From NCBI GenBank assembly GCA_020809705.1, contig CP085835.1, positions 62,001 to 126,000 on the forward strand: a stretch of DNA of 64,000 nucleotides, written 5' to 3'. This stretch comes from Calonectria ilicicola. Its lineage: Eukaryota; Ascomycota; Sordariomycetes; Hypocreales; Nectriaceae. Position numbers and translations under genes: made by a program. Positions 33,871-44,759 of this stretch are shown piece after piece. Every line of letters begins with the position of its first letter. The first letter of the stretch is position 1. The notes beneath the pieces are model-generated. The model did not search any database, had not been told where the DNA came from, and saw only the letters and a program-made list of their open reading frames with translations.

Positions 33871-35057
33871 TCATAGACCTTCTGATTTCCAATAATTCTC
33901 GAGGTCCCGCAAAAATGTCCATTTCAAGTTCTTCCCTAATCCCATCGCCTTCCAATCATTCAAGCTCTCTGGGAAATGGGGCACACCATCTCGCACTGTA
34001 GAATCATGGGCAATGATGACAAAAATGTCTTCGTTGCAGTCAAGTTCTTGGAGGTGGCCGGTGGTGACTTTTGCCTGATTCAAATCTAAACCAAAAGTCA
34101 AGTCATAGAGACTGTCGGTTGGTAGTCTTCCGCGGGACTGCTGGAGTCGAGCGAAAGCATCGCCAGGGCACAAGACTGAGTCCTCAGTCCCGCGGCACGG
34201 ATGAGGCTTGATATAATCAGGTATCGGAAGATGTTTTGATGGCCTGAAAATACCTGCGTAGTGGCAGACGTCCCCGCCCAACAGGACAAAAGTATCCGGG
34301 CTTTCTGTTGTTCTCGCTAGGCCACAAAGATGCCCCACAGCATGCCCAGGACTGTCCAGTAGGTAGAATGAGCCATCTCCAAAATAGTCATAGGCAGGAA
34401 ACTTTCCAATCATCAAAGACTGTGGCCCATTGAAGGGTATCTCCCGGAGCGTACGACCTCTTACTCAACTCTTAGTTTCTTTCAACATAGACTAGAGCAT
34501 GCATATTTGATGGCTTACTCGTAATCACTTTCTAATATGTTTGATTGAGGATTCTTTGGGGCGCCTGGAAGCATTGCTTTCTTGAAACCTGGCCCAACAA
34601 CCAAGTCGGTGGTGCTTGGGAAGGTTGAAGGATCACCGATGTGATCCCAATGCCAGTGACTAGATTTGATGTTAGAGGGGAATGTGAAATTAGCTCAATG
34701 AACTAACCTCCAAATTACAGCCTCGATATCCTGTAAGGGTACTCCATGTTCTTGCAATATATCTGCAACGTTTGAGGTTACTTTGATATCATATTTTGTG
34801 GTTGGAAGATATTCCGTTATCGATGGTGCATAGTTCTCATAATCTTTGCGAATACCGAGATCAAACACCAGCTTTCTGCCTGTGTGATGTTCCAAAAGAA
34901 AAGAAAATGAAGGAGAAGTTTTGAAAGTTTCCAACCCAGGGACAGGCGGAGCCATGAATCTTTGGATGATTGCAGGCCCAAAATTGACTGGATTGATCAA
35001 TTTGACCGCCGACATGGCTGATCCCTTGGGGATTACAATACCCGGGCCAGTTTGCAT
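33871..35057 (-). CDS. Metallo-beta-lactamase-fold hydrolase, lactonase-like
   Basis: Three exons, 35057-34708, 34659-34519 and 34459-33871, join in frame to 359 residues. The zinc motif SHWHWDHIGDP (H-x-H-x-D-H) is restored at the first splice. Further ligands fit DSPGHAVGHLCG and LLGGDVCHYAG in exon 3 and the late IAHDSTV. This pattern resembles the N-acyl-homoserine-lactone lactonase branch of the superfamily, so ring opening of lactones is the best guess; other ester or thioester substrates are possible. There is no signal peptide, so it is likely cytosolic. It lies directly upstream of a Baeyer-Villiger monooxygenase on the same strand, which would make ester or lactone products, and shares a promoter region with the MFS gene at 35650. 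Confidence 0.88.
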
Positions 35058-35649
35058 TATGGGCTGTTTAGTGTTGAAGAGTATATTCTACTACGTTTTA
35101 CCGCATATCAGTTGTAAGTTTGTATCATTGGGGAAAAAGAACTGAGCAGAATGGTGTCAAAAGTCATGAGCTAACAGTGTGAAAACCATAGAGTCAAACT
35201 TACCGAGGTGCGGGATTGATAAGCGATGCGGTGTCCGAGCGAGCCAAGCACTACTAGGCTCTTTTAGCACCCCCAGCATTTTTTGATGGGTTATTTCGGG
35301 CGACTACTGTGGAGAGAGCCTTGATTGGCTCTCGCATGTCATTCGCCGTGTTTGTTCTAGTCGTCGGTAACGTTCTCGGTATTCCTAATTTGGCAAAGGC
35401 GGTCAAGCTGCCAAGAGATGAGGTCAAAGTTTCAGCGTAACTCAACGCTGCTAATATCGCTAAGGGAAACTTAGGTTGCATCCACGTTGGTCGGTTTGGC
35501 GATGCAGTTCCCCAAATCTCGGGGTACATCTCAACCCCAGATTTCTTCCCCATGGGGTACACAACGTCTCATCGGGCATAAAGAGCGGGCCCCCATCCTT
35601 CTGAATGAGACTTCTTATTCTTAACCTGGGGTGTTGTAAATCACCAACA
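35058..35649. promoter_or_regulatory. Shared divergent promoter, lactonase / MFS
   Basis: This 592-bp region lies between the divergent lactonase and MFS genes. It contains an inverted CGG-TGT-CCG pair at 35229-35237, a possible zinc-cluster factor site. A minus-strand open frame at 35254-35562 has no known motif. Confidence 0.4.
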
Positions 35650-37450
35650 ATGTCAGAATCTGACAAGGGAATTTCTGTGAGACTCGCCGAGAATGCAGCC
35701 GATGGCGGTTCTGTCAAAGGGGCTCAACCCATCGACACCGTTCACAAAGATGAAGCATTGCGAGTGCTAGAAGCCTATCAAGGCGATGACGCCTGGACTG
35801 ATGATGAAGAGAAAAAGCTACGTCGCAAGGTCGACTGGAGACTGATGCCTGTCCTCTGCGCAACCTATGGGCTCCAATATTACGACAAGGCTATGCTTTC
35901 ACAGGCGGTAAGTGTGCAGCATTGAGCATCCTTGTATTCAGTATTAATCATTTACAACTCCGACAGGCGTTATTTGGCCTAAGACAGGACCTAGGGCTCC
36001 TTACAGGAGACCGCTACGCTTTCTCCGCCTCCATCTTCTACTTGGGCTTTATCGTTGGAGCCTACCCGGCGATGATGTTAGCCCAGAGATTTCCGATTGA
36101 ACGAGTTGCATCATTAATTGTCACTCTTTGGGGTGTTTGCCTTATTTTGACAACTACTTGTCATGACTATAAAACACTTTACACCCAGCGTTTCTTCCTT
36201 GGATTTTTGGAAAGCGGAATCAGTCCCATGTTTATGTTGATTGTCGTTAGTATTATCCGAACCTGGGTTTTTTTCCGTCGTACTCATCAAAATAGGGAAG
36301 CTTTTACAAAAAGAATGAGCAAGCCATGCGAATGGGGTAAGAAGGCCTAAATTCTTGCCATGGCCATAGCCCTGCTGACGCCAATTCAGTATCTGGTACA
36401 GCTGCACCGGTTATGTTTCAATCTTCTCCCCTTTGATCAACTATGGACTCGGCCTTATAAACGGCGGGGTGTCATCTTGGAAATACATGTACTACTTTGC
36501 AGGGAGCCTCACCATCCTTTGGGGAATTATATTGCTCTTCGTCTTACCCCCCGATCCCGTGCGAGCCAAAGGATTCAATGAGAGAGAGCGGTACATCCTC
36601 GTCGCTCGACTGAGGTCAAATAATTCTGGAATTCGTAACAAGCACCTCAAGGTCTCTCAAATTTGGGAGCTACTTCTCGATATCAAATTCTGGACCGTTT
36701 TTGCCATCGCATTTTTGTCGATGATTGCGAATGGACCCATCTCTACGTTTGTTCCCATTATCATCAATGGTTTTGGATTCAGCACTCTCAACTCGCTCCT
36801 ACTACTAATCCCAACAGGCGTCTACGCTGGCACTGTTCAGCTCATCATGCCATACCTTGCCTACCGGTACTCGGGGCTCAGATCTTATCTGGTTCTAGTA
36901 GCACAATTGGGAACAACATTGGCGGCACTGTTACTTTGGCTTCTCCCGGAATCTGCCACTGGTGCCCTACTTTTTGCTGTGTACATTTTGCCTTCCGTGG
37001 GTGGCGGATATGCTGTACTCATGGGTTTGCAAATTGCGAATACGGCCGGTTATACCAAGCGATCTGTGGCTTCTTCTGGTCTATATATCGGATACTGTCT
37101 TGGTGAGTTTGAAACCCCCGGGAGTGTGCATAAATATGGCCTTCAATTAACTTCATTGGATAGGTAACTTTGTGGGGCCATTGGTTTTCAAAAAGGAAGA
37201 TGCCCCTCGTTATGTTTCAGGATTTATTGTAGTGGTTGTTACGGCAATAGCAGCCGGTGTCCTTGCGATTGTGTACCGCATTCTCTGTTTATGGACAAAT
37301 CGCCAGCGTGACCAAGCTGGTGTTGGTGAAGGATTTGATCACGCATATGATGATGATCTTACGGATAAAAAGGTAAGTTTCGCTGAAATCTTTGAGTATT
37401 CAGGCTTTTACTAACTAGAACAGAATATGCAATTCAGATATATCCTCTAG
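35650..37450 (+). CDS. MFS carrier, allantoate/anion permease (Dal5-like) type
   Basis: Six exons, 35650-35907, 35967-36245, 36296-36336, 36390-37102, 37164-37372 and 37424-37450, join in frame to 508 residues, the usual length of the anion:cation symporter family that includes Dal5 and Tna1. Typical segments are EEKKLRRKVDWRLMPVLC before TM1, YAFSASIFYLGFIVGAYPA, the GSFYKKNEQAMRMGIWYS loop reconstructed from the 41-nt exon 3, YVSIFSPLINYGLG, and the C-terminal NMQFRYIL. Stops at about 36348 and near 37170 fall in introns. The family imports organic anions such as allantoate, nicotinate or other carboxylates at the plasma membrane. Placed between the lactonase and a Zn2Cys6 regulator, it may import the substrate or an acid product of this gene group. 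Confidence 0.9.
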
Positions 37451-38136
37451 TAAAGTCACATTATTGCTTGATCATGTCGGAGGCGCCTAGCTTCAGCTAA
37501 CACAGATGGACATTCAAACATTGCATTTGAACTAAGCCCGTGCTGTATAAGAATTCCTAACACCTTTTAAATCATGGCCACACCCAGTTACTCATTCCAA
37601 ATATCTCGCACTGTTGTCCCATTTGAAATGAAGCTGATAATCAAAAATCGTGTCAGTTGAGTGTCTTGTAGGGTAGGCACCCTGTAAAAACTTAATTTGT
37701 AGCCTAGTCAAAATACTCGTATTTGCTGGATCAATCTACAACCTCTTGGTTGTTGAATTACTTCCTCCTCCTCCTCCTCCTCCTCCCCCTTCTTCTTTCA
37801 AAAAGAAAAGAAAACGACGTGATGCTTCAAAATAGATTTAGATATCTTGCCAAATAATATTGGGTTCTAATGTTGGATGTTATGTTTGACCAGTTGGCGG
37901 TGTATTCTTGTCTTGACTCAAATTACAGTCAGCTTAGCGACTTGGCGACCCACAACTCCCCGCGCACTAATTTAGCCGATGGATACCAGTGTTTCCCCTC
38001 AATTCTCGCCTATTGACACGCGGCCGGTGTTGCCGTCCCTCGGCTTCTTGTGCAGTGCATGCTCTTCGTGGCATTTTATTTCGGTAAACTACTTGCAATC
38101 TGAAGTTGAAGAATCCTGCCTTGAATATTGCCGGCA
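37451..38136. other. Intergenic region with pyrimidine tract
   Basis: No gene is seen. It contains a TCC-repeat pyrimidine tract (about 37761-37799) and the presumed promoter of the regulator gene at 38137. Confidence 0.45.
37761..37799. repeat. TCC trinucleotide / polypyrimidine tract
   Basis: About seven copies of TCC are followed by further C and T. Such tracts are common in fungal promoters and can be length-variable. Confidence 0.7.
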
Positions 38137-40341
38137 ATGACAGAGCTCGTCGGTAACTGGCTCCACTTTACTGCTCGTCAACCAAAGCGGAAGCGAGCCG
38201 AATTAGTGTGCTTTTTTTGTCATTCCAAGAAAATCAAGTGTGATTTGCAGGTACCAAATCCGCTTCATTTGGCTCAAGAACCTTGTTGACGCGCCGTTTG
38301 ATAGAGCCGCACCTCCCAGGGCTGTACGAGCTGCTCAAATTGCGACGGGCAGGGTAGAGACTGTCGAATCCGACCATCCAAGAGAGGCAAGGTACGCCAT
38401 AAAGAGGGTAATCCTCAGCAAGATGACGGCGAAGCAGACGCGGTCTGTACAACTGGTATGTCATGCTGTATCAAAATATTGTTTATTGGCTGCTAACGAT
38501 TATGCCAAGATACAAATGGCCATGCAACGTTGTTGACAGATACCCCTGGAGCGCAAGCTTTGGATGGCCAATGCGAAGCCACTCAGGATGTCTTTTCACC
38601 ATCAGCTTTGGTTGATGGCTCAAATGTAGAAGGAACACGAATCGAATCACCAAACAACGGATGCACCAACCCTACCCCTCTGCATCAGACTCAAGCAAGC
38701 ACTTCGCCAACTGAGGGGGCGGGGCGAAGCCATGATGGCGATGTAGACACTGGATTTCTCCAGGTCTATGGACCTGAAAATCAATTCGATGCCGAGCAAC
38801 AGGAGCTTGTAGCCAGCTTCGAGGTGGGACAACAGATTTCAGATCCCTCGCAGCGAGAACTCCAGCAGAGTTTCTCTGAGACATACTTTGAGTACTGTTA
38901 TTCCTGGTGCCCAGTCCTCGATCGCCAAACCTTAGCAGGTGACTTGGAAAAGTCACCCTTGCTCGCAAATGCGCTCGCGTTGGCAGCAAGTCATATCCAG
39001 CCGCCCTTGGTCCGACATCAAGGCCCGGCTGCATACTACGACAAGGCTCGAAAAATGTTCTATAATGACGAAGAGCCTGATGCACTGACGGCCCTCAGAT
39101 CTATCGCGCTCTTCTACTGGTGGGCGCCACGACCGCCATCAACGGCTCACCGCCATTCTTCGTGGTGGTGGACTTCCGTCATTATAAGACACGCACAGCA
39201 AATGAATATACATCGTGAACCAAGTGATGAGAATACTTACAAAGGCGGGTTAGGTCCCAGTCTACGAAGGCGGTTATGGTGGACAGTTTATGTGAGTACG
39301 ACATGACTACAAAAGAAGAACACGCTGACAACAACCATCCGAGTCAAGGCTCGAGAGCGGCTTACCTCCCTGTGTCAAAGTAAGCCTTGTATCATTGATC
39401 CAGACGACGTCAGCATTAGAGAAACTCAACTCTCTGATTTCCCAAGTGATCCCGGATCTCAAAAAAAGGGTCAAGTCTTCATTCACTGGGTTCGACTTTG
39501 TACTATCATGGGAAAGATTTCCAAAGTTCTTTCGCGGTCTACAAGCACCGCACCAAGTCAATTTCTTACCACATTGAGACAAGAGCTCGTTGATTGGGTT
39601 CAAGCACTACCAAATGAGCTTCAACTTCCCATTGGCTCAGCTAGCACTGAGTCATTTGATCGAGATGTACACCAGCTTCATTTGCCCTATCTCACAACCA
39701 TTATCATATTACATCTACAGAGATCGGCTTGTGGTTTACCCCAAGCTCTTCCACCGGCTCTTTTAGCTGCTTCGTGCATTGCAAGAATACTAAGAGATAT
39801 ACTCTCGCGTGGGAATGCACGATTCCTAATGCCAATAACCTGCTGGTACTGCGGCACTGCCTTCATTGCTTTGCTTCAGGCAAGTCGTATAAAACAGATA
39901 TCAAAAGAAGCGGAAGAGAGCCTTGATATACTAGAACAAGCTGTAGATCAGTTAAAACACATGTGGGCATCTGCCAATGTCATTCGACAGGGTTTCGAAA
40001 GACTTCGAAAGCTACCACAAGCGATGATACAGTCATCTCAGCCTAGAGTTTTGGACCAGTCAAACGAACTACCCATTGAACTGGGTGACATTGATGAACC
40101 TACCTCAGATTTACACAACATCTTTGACTGGACCTTGCTCTTTCCATTTGCAACTCGATCCACAAGCCGGATTGCGAACTTTCTGTTAGAAGAGAAGGTA
40201 GTTGGCATTTCAGAACCATCATTTCCTTATCCCGAGAATGCTATATTTCAAGAAGAATTGTTTACTAGGTACCATGATTTATTGGAACCATTCTTGGACT
40301 ATTCCTTGGACTTGTCTACCATGAACTTTGAGTCGATGTAG
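38137..40341 (+). CDS. Zn2Cys6 transcription factor, fungal-specific
   Basis: Four exons, 38137-38250, 38320-38455, 38540-39291 and 39349-40341, join in frame to 664 residues. The zinc cluster is split by intron 1: exon 1 gives VCFFCHSKKIKC and exon 2 gives GCTSCSNCDGQGRDCRIR. Read as C-x2-C-x6-C-x7-C-x2-C-x6-C it is standard, with one extra cysteine in the loop. The middle homology region includes FSETYFEYCYSWCPVLDR, LRSIALFYWW and LRRRLWWTVYARERLTSL, where the last splice restores the conserved motif. It binds DNA in the nucleus; the targets are unknown. Its place between the MFS carrier and the second BVMO makes it a candidate local activator. Confidence 0.88.
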
Positions 40342-40581
40342 GAATAAAATTGGAAACATGTAATACCAGAAACTTCAGTAGTTTAATAAACATCATTAAG
40401 CTGCAAAAGTCTCAATTTTTGATCGGCAATGAGAGGACGAAGACAGTTGTCGAGAGCGTTGGATTTACATGTGTGAGCAAGAGTGCGTTGCGGATTTATA
40501 GTGATGTGAAAGATAAAAATGTATTATTTAAACGCTGCCATTTCTACATCTGAAACACTATAACTAACGCCAAGCAGCACC

Positions 40582-42583
40582 TCAAGCGGTGAGAGATTCC
40601 GCCTTCTCAACATACCAAGAAAGATCGCTTTCAGGGTTCATCTCGAAGGCAGTAAACCCATTCCCCATAAACCGGAATGGATTGGAGGTGTTGTAAGTGA
40701 TGTCGAAGTCTTCCGCGCGAATTTCTCCCAGCATTCGGTTAAAAAGATGCGCACTCCCGCCGAACAACGCTGTAACCCGACCATCAACTGTACCCTTCTT
40801 ATACCAACTCTTGCAACCTCCAGTCCAGACCAGAGTTTTGTGAACTTCATCGCAATATTTGATAAATGCGTCCACCTTGTCTCGTTTTGGTATGACATAC
40901 TTGATATCTTCAGTCGCCATCTTCTTAATCCATTTGACAAAGTAGTCTCCAGTCCAATTTAACGATTCCACCAAGGACCCATGCCCACCAAGGCAGTTGG
41001 GACCCATCATCATGAAGTAGTTGGGCATAGACGGGACAGCCACAGAAATGTAAGATTCTGGATCATCTTTCCATTTTTCCTGTAGGTCTATGCCATCCAG
41101 ACCTACTATCGGATAGCGTGGTCGAAATGAAACATCAAATCCCGTAGCACAAACAACTGCCATGTGTCAGTTTAAAAAAAAGAAAAAATACAATAGTGCC
41201 ATAAAAGACACTATTTTTCAATTCATATAATTGACTTACCAGTATCGCACTCATATACTTCGCCATCGGCAGTGCATACGCCCGTTTCTGTTACTCTCGT
41301 AATTGGGCTGTCTGTAAGATGGCAGTTGGGTTTTGAGAATGACTCTAGATATCCAGGCCCAGGTGTAATGCGCCGGCACCCCAACTCCCATTTTGGGATC
41401 AGCTTTTCACACAAAACTGGGTCATGGTTCAACTTTTCAGCCATTTGCTCAGCTGCCAGCTTCATGCCGGCGTCATTGTTCTCGCCCTTTCTGAAAATGT
41501 AAAAAGACTTGTTTGTCCTGGAAATGATTCCCTTGCGGTGTTCCAAATGGTGTTCAGGGTTTTGGAAACGCATCCTGTCTTCTTCTGAGTATTTGGGATT
41601 GGGATCGTCGTCGTCCCTCCCAAGATGCTTTGAGGGTGGCGCTCGATAATAAACCCAAGAAGGCCCACGGATGAAGTTTTTGACATCTGTTCCTGGGAGC
41701 TTGGCCATTTGTGGTACAATTTGAATACCAGAAGATCCATTGCCGATTACTGCGATGCGTTTGTTGGAGTAATCATAGTTATGATCCCAACTAGCCGAGT
41801 GAGTAATGTGGCCCTTGAACTCATTTAGGCCAGGAATATTAGGCCATGATTCATGTCTAAAAAATAACGTCAGTGTTTAAGTTACGAATTGGGCTCTGCA
41901 AACGTACACAAGAACTCCCTGGGCAGAGATTAGAACATGGCAATATTCGTCCCTTTGTTTACCTTCATGTTCAACTGTCACCTTCCACTGTCCTAGATTC
42001 TCCTGCCACTTGGCGCCGATAACCTTTGTGTTTAGTTGAAGGTCCCGATCAAGGTTCCACTTCTTGACCGTAGCTTTCATGTAAGCCAAAATGTCTCCTC
42101 CGCTGGCATAAAATCTCTCCCAGTTTGGATTTGGGTCAAAAGGGAATGCCTATGTGTCATTAGAAAAGGCAGTCGACAGCTTCAGACAAAGCTTACATAG
42201 ATGTGCGCAGGGACGTCACACTGGACTCCAGGATAGTTGTTTGCTAACCAGGTACCTCCAATATCATGTCGAGCCTCAAAAATGGTATGTTCCACAATTT
42301 CTTGCATCTCTGGAAACCGATGCTGAAATTTGTGTGCCATTAATAAACCCGAAAAGCCAGCGCCGATTGTTATTACCTTGACTTTCCGGGGCGTGTAAGC
42401 AAATTTTGTGCTCAACTTAAAGGGGTCTTGGGCGGTGTCATCAACCGCTCCGTTGACACTGTCTCGGAAGCTATCTCGATTGCCGGCCATCTCTGGTAAC
42501 TCTGTGGCAGGAACAGGAGATAGAACTTCTGTTCTAGGCACCGCAGTTGTACGGGTGACTGGGGGCTCAACAGGGGCAGTCAT
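40582..42583 (-). CDS. Baeyer-Villiger monooxygenase, long N-terminal type
   Basis: Four exons, 42583-42197, 42149-41908, 41856-41240 and 41156-40582, join in frame to 606 residues. The N-terminal 65 residues are a hydrophilic extension. Then come the FAD motif ITIGAGFSGLL, IGGTWLANNYPGVQCDVPAHIY, FKGHITHSASWDH (BVMO fingerprint with D in place of the final P) and the second Rossmann motif IGNGSSGIQ. VVCATGFDVSFRPRYP is restored at the last splice. This group includes steroid, alkyl-ketone and secondary-metabolite BVMOs; it differs from the 550-residue BVMO at 31.7-33.5 kb in architecture and fingerprint, so the two probably use different ketones. ATG 42583 is chosen; the frame runs upstream only to a TTG. 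It is divergent from the SDR gene. Confidence 0.9.
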
Positions 42584-43200
42584 GCTTAGATGTCTATTCA
42601 AAATGCCGCGTATTGTGTAAAGGCTTTTGGAATAATGCGAGAATAAAGTTATTCAATGCGCAAGGGCGAAAGGATGTTTTCAAACCAGCACCACGGAGAC
42701 ACAAGGTTCCATGGAGGGGAGGTATTAAATTGTGTTCTCTGAAATGGTGTGATGTTTGAATGCATAATACTACCGAGTACTCTCGTCTCAGTTTCTCAGT
42801 ATTGGATTCAGGTACTCCACAGTGCTTCGGCAATGCACTGTGGCTAAATCAACGTCGACGGCTCTCCAGTCTGGGTGGTTGATGCTGAATCCTGGCGCTA
42901 ACCGGGAACAATGCCACCTACGGAAATTTTGTCGGTTATCCCAATTCGGCTTTGCCGACCGCCGGCGATGATCCTTTTTGTTCATTTGGTTGCGGGGTGA
43001 GATGCGGATCCTGATGCGGGGTTGCAGCCGAGACGGACAGAATAGGCCACCTTGATTACTCAAGCCGCGGTATGATGAGGATATCTGTTGAACCATGGCG
43101 CCCTGGAAACTACAGGCCTGGTTGCCCAAACTCAATCTGATCTTGTATTCGCATCAATATTACTCAATCAGCAAGCAAATATTCTTCATTCCTCATAACA
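42584..43200. promoter_or_regulatory. Shared divergent promoter, BVMO / SDR
   Basis: This 617-bp region lies between divergent start codons. It contains an inverted CGG-N5-CCG pair at 42947-42957, which fits a Zn2Cys6 dimer site, near further CGG/CCG triplets between 42920 and 42965. Confidence 0.45.
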
Positions 43201-44319
43201 ATGGAGCGATACACATACAATGGCCCGGTAGATCACACCGTCGTTCCTAAATTGGACGTGATCAAAGGGAAATCGGTTGTCATCACTGGCGGTGCTAATG
43301 GAATTGGTGAGGCTTGTGTAAGGGAGTTTGTCGCTGCCGGTAGTTTTGTGACGTTTGCCGACGTCAACGAAACTCGAGGCCGATCCATAGAATCAGAGCT
43401 AAACGAAGATGGCACTCGATGTATTTTTGTGAAGTGTGATATTCGAAGTTGGGAGGAACAAAAGGTTGTTTTCGAAACGGCAAAAACTCATAGCCCCAGC
43501 AAGACCATTGATGTTGTCATTGCCAACGCAGGGATCAGTCGCAGTTCCGGCGATAGCCTCTGGACGTTAGACGGTACGCTTGATGATAATACTAGAAACA
43601 TGTTCAACCAGCCACTGCTAACACATTTCTAGATCCGAATGATGAACCGGTGAAGCCAGATCTCAACATTGTCCGTGTCAACATAGATGGGACATTCTAT
43701 ACTTGGAAGCTTGCGGTGCATTATTTCCGAAAGCAACCAGTGAGCGAGGACCGAGATCGGTGCTTCATCATTACTGGAAGTATGGTGGCGTGGATAGATT
43801 CACCTGTGAGACTTTACCGCCAATTAAAAGGCTCTATAGCTAACTCGATACCTTGCAGGGAAACTGGGAGTACACCGCAACGAAATATGGTCTGAGAGGC
43901 TTCATGCGAACTGCCAGACGTTCGAGCCATGAACAAAACATTCGAATTAATTATGTGGCACCATGCTGGATTAAGAGTGCCATTCGTACAGCAGAGTACG
44001 AAAAATGGCTTCTGGATCGCGGAATTGAATTCGGTGAACAGAAAGATGTCGCCCACTGCATGATGCGAATTGCTACAGACAAGAAAATAAATGGTTGGTA
44101 TTCCCGAAGCGCAGCTCAATGCACAGCTAACTTAGCTCAGGACGTTCCCTAATGATTACACCTAAATCGGTGGCCAAGGAAGGATTTATGGATATTGACA
44201 GAGAAGATTACAAAGACGTCCCCGAGGAACGCTATCTAAAGAAGGTTCAGGAATCTCAGCTGCAAATAATAGAAGACAAGTGGCTTGACGATTACAAGGT
44301 TCGAGTATATAAGGAATAA
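43201..44319 (+). CDS. Short-chain dehydrogenase/reductase
   Basis: Four exons, 43201-43573, 43633-43805, 43859-44093 and 44141-44319, join in frame to 319 residues. The cofactor loop is TGGANGIGEA (T-G-x3-G-x-G), followed by ADVN at the end of beta 2, whose aspartate suggests NAD over NADP. CDIRSWEEQ, IANAGIS (N-A-G motif), TGSMVAW and the catalytic YTATK (Y-x3-K) follow in order. The last intron has a GTTGGT donor and a CTAAC branch site, and restores NGRSLMITP. The C-terminal 60 residues are an unusual charged extension. The enzyme likely interconverts an alcohol and a ketone. Sharing a promoter with a BVMO suggests it supplies that enzyme's ketone substrate or processes its product; this is inference. 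Confidence 0.9.
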
Positions 44320-44759
44320 GTAAAGAGCCCTGCACTGGTTGAATATATAGGCAAATTCTACGTATGAACTGACTATTATGAATGTGGTTATTCTCAGAGG
44401 AATGTGGTTACACAATATTTTTTCTTAACTTTCTCATCCCGTTTTAATGCGAATCTCATGGCACAGTCCCGCCTTCGTGTTCTTCCTTTCGGGGTAGATT
44501 CAAGCCTATCTACCCAACCCTTTTCATGACTCTTAACAGCCAGCCGGATGTAACTCTCAAGGTGACAAAACGACATGGATCAGTACATGAAGATAGTGAT
44601 TGCGCTTAGCTTTCAAATAAAAACGAATGGTTGATTTTGTCTATAGAGGCACAATTCTCTTCTTCAAACTACAAGTCCGCCCAACCTGATTAAATTGCTT
44701 TTTATTTTCAATTATGAGAATACTTAAATAAACAATGAATTACAAAATGAATATCCTTT
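44320..44759. other. Convergent 3' intergenic spacer
   Basis: AT-rich spacer between the convergent SDR and Cas1-like genes. No gene is seen. Confidence 0.5.

Noticed and set aside
36246..36389. Apparent premature stop in the allantoate-type MFS gene
   Set aside because: Two introns with standard borders flank a 41-nt exon; splicing restores the conserved GSFYKKNEQAMRMGIWYS segment, so the gene is intact.
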